64,000 bases of DNA from Spirulina major PCC 6313 (GCF_001890765.1 NZ_KV878783.1:3066771-3130770), one strand, 5' to 3'; shown: positions 34,756-45,295, counted from the stretch's first letter. Translations and numbers: made by a program. The notes: generated from the sequence alone by a model not told the origin.

Positions 34756-36522
34756 TCAGAGAGTGAGCCAGCCGGAGAGGAGGGCTTTTTGGGCGGGGGT
34801 GGGGGCTTTGGTTTGGGTGATGCGGTAGGCGGTGGGGAGGGGGTCGCCGAGGGTGATCGGGACGTGACAGAGTTGGTCTTGGTGGAAGACGCTGAGGGTG
34901 ACGCGATCGCCGGCTTGATAGTCCTGTAAGCGGGTCTCGAATTGGTCGGCGGTGATGCGCCAACCGTCGAGGGCGAGGAGTTCATCGCCCGCATCTAGAT
35001 TCGTTTCCCCAGCGGGGCCATCGGCGGCGACAAAGGCGATTTGAGTGGTTCCGGCTTCGGTTTTGACCTTGATGCCGAGATTGGGGGTTTTGCCGGGAAC
35101 GGGTTTGAGGGTCAGGCCGAAGGGGTCGAGGGCGGCGGTGAGGGGGGCGTTGAGGTCATCGAGGCCGTGGAGGTAGCGATCGCAAAATTCACTTAAGTCA
35201 CAATCCGCCACGGACTCCAACACCGCCAACAGTTGCGCCGGGGTATAGCCCCGCTCCGGCTGCCCGAACTGCTCCCACAATTGCCGCAGCACATCATTGA
35301 GCGATCGCTGATTCTCAAACTTGGCCCGAATCTGCAAATCCAGCAGCATCGACACCAATTGCCCTTTGAGGTAATAGGACATTTGCGAATTATCACTATT
35401 GGCATCGCGGCGATAGAGCTTAATCCAGGCATCAAAACTCGATGCGCTCAAGGGTTGCACATTGCGGCCTGGGGTGAGGAAGTAGCGGGTCACATCCCGG
35501 CTCATGCTTTCGAGGTAGGTATCCATTCCGTAAATGCCCGCCCAGTGGGGAATCAGCAGATCGTAATAGCTGGTGACTCCTTCGCAGAACCAGAGGGATG
35601 GGGTGTAGTTTTCTTGGCTGTAGTCGAAGGTTTCGAGGGCGTGGGGACGGATACGTTTGACGTTCCAGAGGTGGAAAAATTCGTGGGCGACGAGTTGGAT
35701 GAAGCGGTAATATTTTTCGCGATCGCGCAGCCCAAAGCGCGAATAAATCAACGAACAACAGTCCTTATGCTCCAAGCCGCCAAAACTATTCGCCGTCAAA
35801 TGCAATAGGAACGTGTAGCGATCGTAGGGTAAGCCGCCGAAAATTTTCGCTTCGGTGCGGATGATCGCTTCGGTATCTTTAATCAGAGCGGCGCGATCGT
35901 AATTGCCATCCCCCCAGATCACCCATTGATGGGGCTTGCCTTCCGCTTCAAAGGCGTAGATGGTTGCGGGGCCGATCTCAAAGGGACTATCAACAAGGGT
36001 GTCAAAATCCGCCGCCTGGAAGGTGTTCTGTCCTGTGCTGGGGAGAGCGGTGATCACTGTCCAATCGGGCGCGGGGGGGTCGATTGTGACGGCGATCGCA
36101 CAGTCTTCATGGCCAGGAATGTAGCAAAAGATCGCCGCCCCGTTGAAATAGCCGTGGGTTGCGTCGAGATGGTTGGTACGCACGGTGAGTTCATTGGCGT
36201 AGACCTGGTAGCGCATCGTGATTTCGGTGCTGTCGCCACAATCAATCTGCCACTGATTTTTGCTGACCTTGCGCCACGGCAGGGCCTGCGATCGCGCATC
36301 CGTCACCGTCACCGCTTGCACATGCCGCGCATATTCTCGCACCAAGTATGATCCCGGTGTCCAGACGGGCATCGTCCAAAGTAACGAGGATTCTGCCCAC
36401 TGGGAAACCGTTAACGTCACCTCAAAAAGATGGGTGGTGGGTTTGGGCATGGCAACTTGATAGTGCAAGTTGATTTCGGTGGTCGTGGCAGAGTGATCAA
36501 AAAGAGCAGTGGCGTTGGTCAT
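34756..36522 (-). CDS. M61-family metallopeptidase with PDZ domain
   Basis: 588 residues: N-terminal beta domain, the zinc site QLVAHEFFHLWNVKRIRP (HExxH) with the third ligand Glu in LWFCEGVTSYY, and a C-terminal PDZ domain (LGIKVKTEAGTTQIAFVAADG, DELLALDGWRI). Related to glycyl aminopeptidase. No signal peptide is obvious, so it is probably cytosolic. Confidence 0.92.
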   Translation of the reverse strand: MTNATALFDHSATTTEINLHYQVAMPKPTTHLFEVTLTVSQWAESSLLWTMPVWTPGSYLVREYARHVQAVTVTDARSQALPWRKVSKNQWQIDCGDSTEITMRYQVYANELTVRTNHLDATHGYFNGAAIFCYIPGHEDCAIAVTIDPPAPDWTVITALPSTGQNTFQAADFDTLVDSPFEIGPATIYAFEAEGKPHQWVIWGDGNYDRAALIKDTEAIIRTEAKIFGGLPYDRYTFLLHLTANSFGGLEHKDCCSLIYSRFGLRDREKYYRFIQLVAHEFFHLWNVKRIRPHALETFDYSQENYTPSLWFCEGVTSYYDLLIPHWAGIYGMDTYLESMSRDVTRYFLTPGRNVQPLSASSFDAWIKLYRRDANSDNSQMSYYLKGQLVSMLLDLQIRAKFENQRSLNDVLRQLWEQFGQPERGYTPAQLLAVLESVADCDLSEFCDRYLHGLDDLNAPLTAALDPFGLTLKPVPGKTPNLGIKVKTEAGTTQIAFVAADGPAGETNLDAGDELLALDGWRITADQFETRLQDYQAGDRVTLSVFHQDQLCHVPITLGDPLPTAYRITQTKAPTPAQKALLSGWLTL

Positions 36523-36584
36523 GAACTTACAACGAAGGGGCTAGGGGGTGTGAATCGAGCAATCCGGCATGATTGAGCAACAGG

Positions 36585-36605
36585 CAAGGGGCTGAAATCC
36601 CCTTG
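36585..36605. repeat. Dispersed hairpin, GGGGCTGAAAT type
   Basis: CAAGGGG pairs with CCCCTTG around CTGAAAT; related to the hairpin at 10602-10629. Confidence 0.6.
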
Positions 36606-36744
36606 GGGCAAGAACCTGAAATGACCATTCATGGAGGATCGCCCTCGTGGGAATTCTCTACATGATGCACTCCTGACTGTTTTCGCAGTATATCGAGCAA
36701 TCTCCGCTTCTACAATGATTAGGAATTCAATGTGAGGAGACTTT

Positions 36745-37119
36745 ATGTTTGCCGGTCAACGTCCGAAAAATTTAGGGGTGCGCGATGGGAAATTAACCCC
36801 CTGCCCTGGTACGCCCAATTGTGTCTGTAGCCAAAGCGAGAAGCCAGGGGAAACAATCGATCCGTTGCCGTGGGTGGCGATCGCTGATCTCCGCGCCGTC
36901 ATCGAAGGGATGGAACGCACCACCATCGTGGAAGCCACGGAGGATTATCTCTACGCTGAGTTTCAGAGTAAGTTAATGGGCTTTGTGGATGATGTGGAAT
37001 TTTTCTGCGATCGCGCCGCCAACGTGATCCAGGTCCGTTCCGCCTCCCGCCTGGGTAAATCTGACCTTGGGGTCAATCGCCAACGGGTCGAAGCGATCCG
37101 CGCCCAACTCGCAGGCTAA
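36745..37119 (+). CDS. DUF1499 family protein
   Basis: 124 residues: KLTPCPGTPNCVCSQSE near the N-terminus, YLYAEFQSKLMGFVDDVEF in the middle and IQVRSASRLGKSDLGVNRQRVEAIR at the end are the DUF1499 hallmarks. Function unknown; the family is common in cyanobacteria and chloroplasts. GAGGAG about 7 bases upstream fixes ATG 36745. Confidence 0.9.
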   Translation: MFAGQRPKNLGVRDGKLTPCPGTPNCVCSQSEKPGETIDPLPWVAIADLRAVIEGMERTTIVEATEDYLYAEFQSKLMGFVDDVEFFCDRAANVIQVRSASRLGKSDLGVNRQRVEAIRAQLAG

Positions 37120-37172
37120 CCCCCTTCACCCCCCCCTAACCCCCCTTTTCAAGGGTGGGAACTCGATCAAAG

Positions 37173-37192
37173 TCCCCCTTAAAAAAGGGGGA
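37173..37192. repeat. CCCCCTT/AAGGGGG hairpin repeat
   Basis: TCCCCCTT and AAGGGGGA pair around AAAA, inside a C-rich then G-rich block (37120-37205). This is a common cyanobacterial intergenic repeat and may end transcription of the DUF1499 gene. Confidence 0.55.
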
Positions 37193-37383
37193 TTTAGGGG
37201 GATCGATCGCAACTTAGTCCAACATTGGAACGCTATGTATAAGCAGCAGCCCTAGAGAAGATTTTTAACGTTATTCCTTCCCAGGCGGACGCAGAGTCGG
37301 TTCCTGTTGTGCATCCATGGGCGATCGCCAAACCCGAAGCCTACAATGGCCCTAATTCCCGCTCATTTGTGATCAACGTCACC

Positions 37384-38823
37384 ATGGCAATGCACCGGCT
37401 CTTCACCCATCCCATCACCCCCACCCTTGTGGCCAGCCTCTTCACCGCCGCCACCGGGTCGATGCTGTTCACCCCGCCCCTCTGGGCCCAAGCCGATCCT
37501 GCCACCCCCACCAAAGCCCCCAAAGTGGAATCCGACCCCAACGCCGTGGAGATTCCCGTGTTACCCCCGCCCCTCTCTCCCATCGAGTCGGACAATTGGC
37601 CCGATATCCTCAACCCCAACCCACAAGATCGGCCCACACCCATCCCCCTCAACGCCCCTGATCCTGTGTTTACTCCCCCTGCTCCGACCGTTAACGACCC
37701 CGCTCCAACGTTCCCCACCTCCGATCCTGCTTTTAACGACCCCGATCCAACCATTAACGACCCTGCTCCCCTGCCCGCACCCCTCGCGCCCGCCCCACCC
37801 GCCACCTTTGGCCCCGATGCGGACATCCCCCCCACCGGCTACGATCCCCCCCCCTACCGCGATGTGCCCAGCAACGAATTCAACCGCTACCGGATTGGGA
37901 TCGGGGATGTGTTGGCGGTCACGGTGACCGGGTTTCCCGAATTTAATACCCAGGTGGAGGTGAACCTGGAGGGTCAGGTCTTAATCCCGATTTTGGGGGT
38001 GATTTCTCTGCGGGGCTTGACGATTGAAGAAGCCCAAGCCCTCTTGAGTTATGAACTGGGGAATCGCTACCTCCGGCAGTCTCCAGAGGTGATTCTCGCT
38101 CTGAATTTCCCTCGCCCGGCCTTGGTGACGGTGACCGGGGAAGTGGTGGAACCGGGGTTTTATGAACTGTCGCCGGGGTCGAATCCGTTTGATGCCCTGT
38201 TTCGGGCGGGGGGCAGTACGACCCAGGCGGATTTGCGATCGGTGATTGTTCGCCGGACGCTGATCGACGGCACCGTGATTGAGCAAACTATGGATCTGCT
38301 TACGCCACTCCAAGGGGGCCAGCCCTTGCCGAATATGTTTTTGCTCGATGGGGATGCGATCGTGGTTGCACGCTTGGATGTGGGCGCGGAGCAAACCTAC
38401 GATCGCCGCCTCGCTGCCCGGTCTAACCTCGCCCAAGCCGCGATCACTGTGCGCATCCTCAACTATGCTGGTCAGGGCCTCGGCTCGCTGCAACTGCCTA
38501 ACGGCAGCACCTTCCTTGATGCCCTGACGCAAATTTCCCCCAATGCCACGGATGCCAATCTAAGCGCGATCGCCCTCGTTCGTTTCGACCCCGAACAGGG
38601 GCGGCCCGTGTCCCAAATGCTCAACGGTCGGCAGGCGTTATTAGGGGATCTGTCTCAGGATGTGCCGCTGCAAGATGATGACGTAATCGTGATTGGGCGA
38701 TCGCTGATCGCCAAAGTCAGCAACGCCCTCAGCGTCTTCACCCGCCCCTTCCGGGATATTTTGGGTTTTCTCCTCTTCTTCCGGGAAATTGGCGACAGTG
38801 CCGACTCCATCTTCAGCCCCTAA
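37384..38823 (+). CDS. Wza-like polysaccharide export protein (SLBB)
   Basis: 479 residues: signal peptide (MAMHRLF...PPLWAQA), a ~100-residue Pro-rich region with repeated (N)DPAPT(F/I)NDP units, the Poly_export domain (YRIGIGDVLAVTVTGFPEFN, ISLRGLTIEEAQALL), then SLBB domains (VTVTGEVVEPGFYELSPG). Forms or gates the outer-membrane channel for exopolysaccharide. ATG 37384 is chosen because it gives a proper signal peptide; the frame is open from 37309. The partner tyrosine kinase/polymerase genes are not here. Confidence 0.9.
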   Translation: MAMHRLFTHPITPTLVASLFTAATGSMLFTPPLWAQADPATPTKAPKVESDPNAVEIPVLPPPLSPIESDNWPDILNPNPQDRPTPIPLNAPDPVFTPPAPTVNDPAPTFPTSDPAFNDPDPTINDPAPLPAPLAPAPPATFGPDADIPPTGYDPPPYRDVPSNEFNRYRIGIGDVLAVTVTGFPEFNTQVEVNLEGQVLIPILGVISLRGLTIEEAQALLSYELGNRYLRQSPEVILALNFPRPALVTVTGEVVEPGFYELSPGSNPFDALFRAGGSTTQADLRSVIVRRTLIDGTVIEQTMDLLTPLQGGQPLPNMFLLDGDAIVVARLDVGAEQTYDRRLAARSNLAQAAITVRILNYAGQGLGSLQLPNGSTFLDALTQISPNATDANLSAIALVRFDPEQGRPVSQMLNGRQALLGDLSQDVPLQDDDVIVIGRSLIAKVSNALSVFTRPFRDILGFLLFFREIGDSADSIFSP

Positions 38824-39010
38824 TCAACCCGTCCCATCGCCTTAGCCCGCTAAACCGGGAATTTCCATCCGTTGAGGCGGGGGCAACTCTGCCCCCATGA
38901 TGCTACTGCTGAATCCATAACCCAAGTTACGAATCTGGGCGGGGGATGAGTGAGCCAGAGGCTCACACTACCCTGCCTGGAATCCTCTGTAGTGCGAGCT
39001 TCTAGCTCGC

Positions 39011-39121
39011 TGCCTTGACTACAGAGGGAGATTAGACACGGGGGCAACCCAATACCTCAAAGAAACGTGGAAGTCAGGCTTTATGCCTTGACTACAGAGG
39101 GAAATTAGACACGGGGGCAAC
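39011..39121. repeat. 38-base direct repeat pair
   Basis: The segment TGCCTTGACTACAGAGGGAG...GGGGCAAC occurs at 39011-39048 and 39084-39121 with one mismatch. Upstream (38948-39013) is a GTGAGCCAGAGGCTCACACT ... GCTTCTAGCTCGCTG unit that also forms the tandem array at 48.7 kb. The 320-base gap 38824-39143 thus holds repeats and no gene. Confidence 0.75.
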
Positions 39122-39143
39122 TCTGCCCCAATTGTGAGGGGGG

Positions 39144-40007
39144 TTAACGAAATACGAGTACCGGAATGGGGCTACTGCGCAAAATTTGCGCGGTGGTGCT
39201 GCCGATGACTAAATGGCGAATCCGACGATGGCCGTAGGTTCCCATCACCAGTAGGTCGATCGCGGCTTGGTCGATGTATGCAGCGATCGCAGCTTCTGGA
39301 TGTCCCACTTCCACAACACCGACGGCCTCAACGCCCGCGTTTTCCGCTTGTTGTTGAGCAGTATGGAGGCGAGCTTGGGCGGTGGTGTCCGATCTAGACT
39401 TGGCCACGGTGATGATGTGCAGCGGCAAGCCTTGAAAGGCGGGGGAAGTGAGCACAAATTGCAGTGCTTTTTGCCCGATCGCACTGCCATCATAGGCCAA
39501 GAGAATCCGGGCAATGGGCTGAAACTGGCGTGATGTGACCAAGCACGGCCGACGACTGGCCCGAATCATGCGATCTAAATTCGCCCCCAAATGCGTTGTG
39601 GCGAAATCCTCCGCCGCGCCGCGTCTGCCGAGAATCACCAAGTCCGTCGTTGTTTCGAGTTCAGGGAGGAAATCCACCAAAACTCCCGTTTTATGCATGG
39701 TTTGGATCGATGTGACCCCCAATTCCTGGAGGGTGGTGGTGGCCGATCGCAGGATAACCTTGGCCTGTTGATGGCTCAATTTCGCTTTTTGATGTTCGAG
39801 ATCCACCAAGGCTTGCAAGAGGTGATCCGAGGCATCAATCCCGATGCTGCCGCTCAAGTTTGCCGCCTCAGCGCGGGCTTGTCCCCGCACATCGGTCACA
39901 TGCAGCACTGCGATTGCCGCACCGAGGCGTTGGGCAAACCAAGCACCATACTGATACACACCAGAGGCAAACCCAGAACCGTCCGTACAGAGTAGAATTC
40001 GTTTCAT
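39144..40007 (-). CDS. Universal stress protein, tandem UspA domains
   Basis: 287 residues in two Usp domains: domain 1 begins ILLCTDGSGFASGV and has LVILGRRGAAEDF; domain 2 begins ARILLAYDGSAIGQKAL and ends with the nucleotide-binding VMGTYGHRRIRHLVIGSTTAQILRSS (GxxGxGx(9)GST-like), so domain 2 probably binds ATP. It follows the SulP transporter gene by 22 bases and is likely co-transcribed with it. Confidence 0.9.
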   Translation of the reverse strand: MKRILLCTDGSGFASGVYQYGAWFAQRLGAAIAVLHVTDVRGQARAEAANLSGSIGIDASDHLLQALVDLEHQKAKLSHQQAKVILRSATTTLQELGVTSIQTMHKTGVLVDFLPELETTTDLVILGRRGAAEDFATTHLGANLDRMIRASRRPCLVTSRQFQPIARILLAYDGSAIGQKALQFVLTSPAFQGLPLHIITVAKSRSDTTAQARLHTAQQQAENAGVEAVGVVEVGHPEAAIAAYIDQAAIDLLVMGTYGHRRIRHLVIGSTTAQILRSSPIPVLVFR

Positions 40008-40029
40008 GTCACCCCAGTCTCCTTAATGG

Positions 40030-41511
40030 TTATTCAGATGTAGCCTGTTGTACCGCTTGGCGTTGAGAGGGCAACCCGATTTTGGCCACGAGGGTTTCAC
40101 TGGCCGCATTCAGTCCGACTAGCTCCACCTCTGCCCCCAGACGGCGAAACTTGGTCATGACGCGATCGACCATTTCCACCGCGCCTTGATCCCACAGATG
40201 GGCTTGGCTGAGATCCAAAGTGACGCGATCGACAAAAACCGTAAAGTCAAAGGCATGAAAAAATTCCTCTTTGGACAGGAAAAAGAGTTGTCCCGATACC
40301 CGGTAAATCTGATGGCTGCCCTGATCCTCGACCTGACAATGTACCGTGACCAATTGCGCGATCTTGCTCGTAAAAAAGACCGTGCTTAAGACAATGCCCG
40401 TCGCCACCCCCAGCGCAAAGTTACGGGTGAACACCGTCACTAGCATCGTGGCAACCATGACAATTGTTTCGCTGACGGGAACCCGCCGGATTTGCCAAAA
40501 AGACGACCAACGGAATGTCCCGATCGCCACCATAAACATGATCGCCACCAGGGCCGCCATCGGCATTTGGCGCACCCAATCCTGCAAGCCCAAAATCGCA
40601 AACAGCAGCAAAACGCCCGCCGCTAAGGTCGAAAGCCTCGTGCGGCCGCCGGACTGCACATTAATAACGGATTGGCCGATCATGCCACAGCCCGCCATGC
40701 CCCCGAAAAATGCCGTGACAATGTTGGCAAGGCCTTGACCTTTGGCTTCTTGATTTTTGTCGCTGGGTGTATCGGTCAATTCATCGACGAGGGCCGCCGT
40801 GAGGAAGGAGGCCAGTAAACCGACTAGGGCCAAGGTTAAGGCATAGGGCAAAATGATGGTTAATGTTGTCCAGGTCAAGGGAACTTGAGGCAGGGCAAAG
40901 GTCGGCAATGTGGTGGGTAATGCTCCCATGTCGCCTACGGTGGGCACGTCGATTTTGAGGGCGATCGTGCCGATCGTCATGACGGCCAAGGTGACCAAGG
41001 GCGAAGGGATGACCTGTGTAAAGCGGGGCAGAATGTAGATGATGCCGAGGGACAGGGCGGTTAAAAGATAGACAATGGGATCTTTGCCGATTAATTGGGG
41101 TAACTGGGCGAGAAAAATGAGGACGGCCAAGGCATTGATGTAGCCAATCATCACGGCCCTGGGCACATACCGCATCTGACGGCCGAGCTTCAACACCCCA
41201 AACAGCACTTGAATCATGCCCGTTAGGAGGGTGGTTGCGAATAGATATTGCAGCCCGTGCAGCTTGACTAAGTCAATCATCAATAGGGCCATGGCCCCAG
41301 TTGCGGCGGAGATGGAGCCGGGACGACCGCCAAAAATCGCAGTCATCACCGCGATGATAAATGAAGCATATAGCCCCACTTTGGGATCAACACCGGCAAT
41401 GATTGAAAATGCGATCGCCTCCGGAATCAATGCCAGTCCGACCACTGCTCCAGCTAGGAGGTCAGCCCGAACGTTCGAGAACCAGTCTCGCTTCAGAGTT
41501 TTAAGATTCAA
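40030..41511 (-). CDS. SulP-family anion transporter with STAS domain
   Basis: 493 residues: about 10-12 membrane helices with the SulP signature [20 protein letters not shown] near the start, a conserved [15 protein letters not shown] loop, and a C-terminal STAS domain ([15 protein letters not shown]...). May carry sulfate, bicarbonate or carboxylates; it is shorter than and differs from BicA, so bicarbonate is not assumed. The SulP-Usp pairing suggests stress-linked control of transport. Confidence 0.88.
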   Translation of the reverse strand: MNLKTLKRDWFSNVRADLLAGAVVGLALIPEAIAFSIIAGVDPKVGLYASFIIAVMTAIFGGRPGSISAATGAMALLMIDLVKLHGLQYLFATTLLTGMIQVLFGVLKLGRQMRYVPRAVMIGYINALAVLIFLAQLPQLIGKDPIVYLLTALSLGIIYILPRFTQVIPSPLVTLAVMTIGTIALKIDVPTVGDMGALPTTLPTFALPQVPLTWTTLTIILPYALTLALVGLLASFLTAALVDELTDTPSDKNQEAKGQGLANIVTAFFGGMAGCGMIGQSVINVQSGGRTRLSTLAAGVLLLFAILGLQDWVRQMPMAALVAIMFMVAIGTFRWSSFWQIRRVPVSETIVMVATMLVTVFTRNFALGVATGIVLSTVFFTSKIAQLVTVHCQVEDQGSHQIYRVSGQLFFLSKEEFFHAFDFTVFVDRVTLDLSQAHLWDQGAVEMVDRVMTKFRRLGAEVELVGLNAASETLVAKIGLPSQRQAVQQATSE

Positions 41512-42055
41512 GGTCTTTTTCGTTGTGCAGTACAGAGATTTTGAATCCGATCTGTTGAGATCGTGCCGTCATGGCTACAAATGTCCGCGCTAGGGTGGAC
41601 TAGACGGCGGCAATGGATCGGTGGATGTACTGACAGCTAAAAACAGGGTCAACGTTTAAATTCTTAATGCTCGCTCATAGAGACTCTGCATTGTACCATG
41701 CCGCTCAGTCGGTGGGCACGCAGTCCGATGGAGCCGGTGACGCAGCATTCCTGAATTTGACCGCGAATCGATTGGTGATGCAGACCATGGATTTTAGCGA
41801 TCGCACCAACCAAATCGGGGATGCTTGTTCCAGTGCAGGGAACAGCCACTTTACGATCACAGGGCGAGGCGGACTGAGCGAAACCCTCCAGCCGATGTTG
41901 GGCAGCGGCGCTGGGGAATGGCAAGATAGTCGTAGGCTCACCGCCCTGGCATCTACCCCCCTCAACCTTGAACCATTAAACGCTCAAACTCTCCCTCAAC
42001 CCAAACCCATATCATGGCTTACCGCACTCGTTCTCCCCACGGCTCAAAGGTGTCA
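41512..42055. other. Gap without an assigned gene
   Basis: 544 bases between the divergent SulP and CHAT genes. Overlapping frames are open on both strands (41667-42059 plus, 41664-41924 minus), but neither shows a recognisable domain, ribosome site or ATG start I trust. It presumably holds both promoters. I see no repeat or RNA gene. Confidence 0.5.
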
Positions 42056-44779
42056 ATGATGCACCATTTCCCGCGCTACAGTCGGCATGTTTATCATCGG
42101 GTGGGGCGTTGGCTGGTGTTCGCTGTGGTGGGTCTGATTCTGGTGTTGGGGATTCAGGGGCCGATGCAGGCGCGATCGCTCCCCTCTTTACCCACGGTCT
42201 CATCCCTCCTGGCCCAAGCTCCACCGCAGGCGATCGCACCGATCGCCTCCCTTGATCACCTCGAACGTCAATTAGCCGCTGCGATCGCCCAGGGGGATCG
42301 CGTCGTCCAAGCCCAAACCCTTAATCATCTGGCCCAAGCCCATCGTCAGGCGGGTAACTTCCGCCAAGCCCAAGACGCGATCGCCCAAAGTTTAGCCCTG
42401 TTTCCGGCGTTAAAACAGCCGCGTCTTTATGCTCAAGCCTTGACGATTCAGGCCAGTTTAGAGCGCGATCGCGGGGCCTACAGTGCGGCCCAAGGCTATT
42501 GGGAACAGGCGGTGCGTCTCTATAACGAAGGGGGCGATCGCGAAGGGGTGCAGGGTACTCGCTTGAACCAGATCAGCGCCTTGGCAGCGATGGGGAATGT
42601 GCGGCGGGCCTGTGGGTTAGCGATCGCTCAATTTGAGGTGGGGGATGGGCTGACCCAATGTGATCAAATCGCCGCCTTGACCGATGCCGAGTTTGTGGTG
42701 TTGCGCGATCGCTTCGCCACCCAACTGCACCACCCCCTCGCGGCGCAACTCCTCACCCGATTGGCCGCCACCTTGCAATACACGGGGCGTTTAGAGCGAT
42801 CGCGCCAACTCCTCGACCTCAGCCTCAGCACCCTCGACCCCCAACAACAGCCCCAAGCCGCCGCCATGGCGCATCTCGTGCTTGGCAATATTCATCGCAG
42901 TTTAGAGCAACCGGACGAGGCGATCGCCCAATACAAAACCGCCGCCGAGCTTGCCACCCCGCTCTCTGCCTCGTCGCTCTGGCTCGATGCCCAGATCAAC
43001 CACACCCGTCTCCTGCTCACCACGAAGCAAGTTCCCGCCGCCCGCGCCCTCGCCCCGGCCATCCTCAGCCGCCTCCAAACTGAACCCCTCAACCATCGCA
43101 CCCTGATCGCACGGCTGGTTTTCGCTCAGCACTGGCTTGACGTACCGAACCCCTCCCCCCCAGTGGATCGCGCCACCCTGGCCCACCTCGTCGCCGACGG
43201 TATCCAAGCCGCTCGTCAACGGGGCGATCGCGCAGCAGAAGCCTACGGCCTAGGGATTCTCGGTTCTGCCTATGCCCAGACCCACCAAACCGACACCGCC
43301 ATTCAGTTAACCCGCGATGCCTTGGCCCTAGCGCGTCCCCTCCAAAGCCCAGAATTAATCTATCCGTGGGAATGGCAACTCACCCAATTGCTGGAAATTC
43401 AGGGGGATCTAGACGGTGCGATCGCAGCCAATGAGCGAGCCGTTGACACCTTGGAAACCTTAGAAAATGACCTCGTTTCCTCGAACCGGGACAGTCAATT
43501 TTCCTTCCGGGAATCCGTCGAGCCGATCTATCGTAATTTAGTCTCCTTACTGCTCACCCCCGACACCCGCCACACGAAAAATCAGACCCAGGCCAACGGC
43601 AACAACGGCATGATTAGCCAAGGGAACCTGCGCCGCGCTCGCCAAGTGATCGAAAACCTGCAAGTGGCGGAATTGAATGACTTTTTCCGGACCCCCTGCA
43701 TTTCCGCCCGCACCACCGAAATCGACCAAATTATTAACCAAGGCGATCGCAGCACCGCCGTGTTGTACCCGATTCTGCTCGACGATCGCCTCACCGTCAT
43801 CCTCTCCCTACCCGGTGATAATCCCCAAGGCGATGCCCTGCTGCGCTACAACATCGCCGGAGCCAATCCCGCTACGATTAGCCGCACCGTTGACCAACTG
43901 CGCCGCACCCTGGCGGGGAATCTGCCCGAAAGTCGTGTGTATGGCCCCGCTCAAACCCTCTATGAATGGCTGATCGCCCCCTTTGAGGCGGACTTACAAG
44001 CCCACCAGATCGAAACCCTCACCTTTGTCCTTGATGGCCCCTTACGGCGGTTGCCCATGGCCGTCTTGTTTGATGGTGAGCAATATCTGATCGAAAAATA
44101 CAACCTCGCCATTACGCCGGGGTTGCAACTCGTGCCGCCGCGATCGCTCCAGTCCGTCGAACTTTCCCCCCTCGTCGCCGGTCTCAGCGAAGCCCGCCAC
44201 GGGTTTGAAGCCATTCCCGCCGTCGTCGATGAAGTCAAACACATTCGCGACAGTTTCCCCAACAGCAAACTCCTGTTCAATGAAAGCTTCACCACCGCCA
44301 ACCTCCTTGACGCGATTCAAACCAACCCCTTCCCCATCGTTCACCTCGCCACCCACGGCGAATTCAACGCCACCCCCACCGACACCTTCCTGCTCACCTG
44401 GGACAACAAAATCAATGCCAACGAATTTTCCCAAGTCCTTCAATCCCGCGACCTCCAACAAAACAGCCCCCCCATCGAACTGTTGATCCTGAGTGCCTGC
44501 CAAACCGCCCTAGGGGACGATCGCGCCGCCCTCGGTCTCGCCGGTCTCGCCGTCCGCTCCGGTGCGCGGAGCACGATCGCCAGTCTCTGGTCAGTGAGCG
44601 ACGAATCCACCGGCCTCATGATGCAAGAACTCTATCAAATCTTGCTTCACTCCCCCGAACAAGACACCCTGAAACGCGCCGAAGTGCTCCGCCGCGCCCA
44701 ACTCAGCCTCTTGCAGTCCGACGACTTTCACCACCCGTTTTTCTGGGCTCCCTTCATTCTGATTGGCAGTTGGCTATGA
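42056..44779 (+). CDS. Secreted TPR-CHAT protease-like protein
   Basis: 907 residues. Signal peptide or anchor (RWLVFAVVGLILVLGIQG), TPR repeats from ~65 to ~490 (for example DRVVQAQTLNHLAQAHRQAGNF and AMAHLVLGNIHRSLEQPDEA), then a C-terminal CHAT caspase-like domain with the His in IVHLATHGEFNA and the Cys in LLILSACQTALGDDRAALGL. ATG 42056 has AAAGG 5-6 bases upstream; ATG 42014 would add 14 residues. CHAT-TPR proteins are expanded in cyanobacteria and are candidate proteases in stress or cell death; the catalytic dyad is intact here. Confidence 0.9.
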   Translation: MMHHFPRYSRHVYHRVGRWLVFAVVGLILVLGIQGPMQARSLPSLPTVSSLLAQAPPQAIAPIASLDHLERQLAAAIAQGDRVVQAQTLNHLAQAHRQAGNFRQAQDAIAQSLALFPALKQPRLYAQALTIQASLERDRGAYSAAQGYWEQAVRLYNEGGDREGVQGTRLNQISALAAMGNVRRACGLAIAQFEVGDGLTQCDQIAALTDAEFVVLRDRFATQLHHPLAAQLLTRLAATLQYTGRLERSRQLLDLSLSTLDPQQQPQAAAMAHLVLGNIHRSLEQPDEAIAQYKTAAELATPLSASSLWLDAQINHTRLLLTTKQVPAARALAPAILSRLQTEPLNHRTLIARLVFAQHWLDVPNPSPPVDRATLAHLVADGIQAARQRGDRAAEAYGLGILGSAYAQTHQTDTAIQLTRDALALARPLQSPELIYPWEWQLTQLLEIQGDLDGAIAANERAVDTLETLENDLVSSNRDSQFSFRESVEPIYRNLVSLLLTPDTRHTKNQTQANGNNGMISQGNLRRARQVIENLQVAELNDFFRTPCISARTTEIDQIINQGDRSTAVLYPILLDDRLTVILSLPGDNPQGDALLRYNIAGANPATISRTVDQLRRTLAGNLPESRVYGPAQTLYEWLIAPFEADLQAHQIETLTFVLDGPLRRLPMAVLFDGEQYLIEKYNLAITPGLQLVPPRSLQSVELSPLVAGLSEARHGFEAIPAVVDEVKHIRDSFPNSKLLFNESFTTANLLDAIQTNPFPIVHLATHGEFNATPTDTFLLTWDNKINANEFSQVLQSRDLQQNSPPIELLILSACQTALGDDRAALGLAGLAVRSGARSTIASLWSVSDESTGLMMQELYQILLHSPEQDTLKRAEVLRRAQLSLLQSDDFHHPFFWAPFILIGSWL

Positions 44780-44879
44780 GGCGCGATCGCCCCCCGCTCA
44801 ACCCGATCAAAGAGTCTTCACATTCTCCCTCCCGATCCATCGCTATCATGAAGGTCGCAACTATTGTTGAGTGTTTTCC

Positions 44880-45146
44880 ATGCCTTGGTTTGTCAAACTT
44901 GAAAAAGGGATCGTCGAAAAATCAATCTTTGATCGCCATGTTCCCGCCCATCGTGACTATGTGCAGCAATTAATCGCCAACGGTCACCAAGCGAAAACAG
45001 GCTACTGGGGCGACTATGGCGGCGGGATGCTGTTGTTTTGGGCAGACTCTCGCACGGCAGCGGAGGCGATCGTGCAAAATGATCCCCTGATTCAAAATCA
45101 ATGCGTCCAGTATGAACTCCATGAATGGTGCATTGTCGTGCAATAG
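44880..45146 (+). CDS. YciI-like protein
   Basis: 88 residues, ferredoxin-like fold: PWFVKLEKGIVEKSIFDR, HRDYVQQLIANGH (His-Asp pair typical of YCII domains), GMLLFWADSRTAAEAIVQNDP and VQYELHEWCIVV. Activity unknown, YCII proteins being small putative hydratase or dehydrochlorinase-like enzymes. It lies 100 bases after the CHAT gene. Confidence 0.82.
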   Translation: MPWFVKLEKGIVEKSIFDRHVPAHRDYVQQLIANGHQAKTGYWGDYGGGMLLFWADSRTAAEAIVQNDPLIQNQCVQYELHEWCIVVQ

Positions 45147-45295
45147 ATAACAGGTTGCATAGGTAAATATGCACAAATAATTCGCATATCCCGACGCTGA
45201 ATGTAAAATCATCTTAAAAGTCGCTAACGAATTGAGAAATATCGTCTACAAGATAAGCAAGGCCATTGCCCCGTAAACCCTGATTGAGGAGCCTT

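Noticed and set aside
40030-41511. SulP gene as bicA bicarbonate transporter
   Set aside because: N-terminal and loop motifs differ from BicA as I know it, and the protein is shorter; substrate left open.
41664-42059. Overlapping frames on both strands between the SulP and CHAT genes
   Set aside because: No recognisable domain, no ATG with a ribosome site, and the two strands compete; kept only as an unassigned gap.
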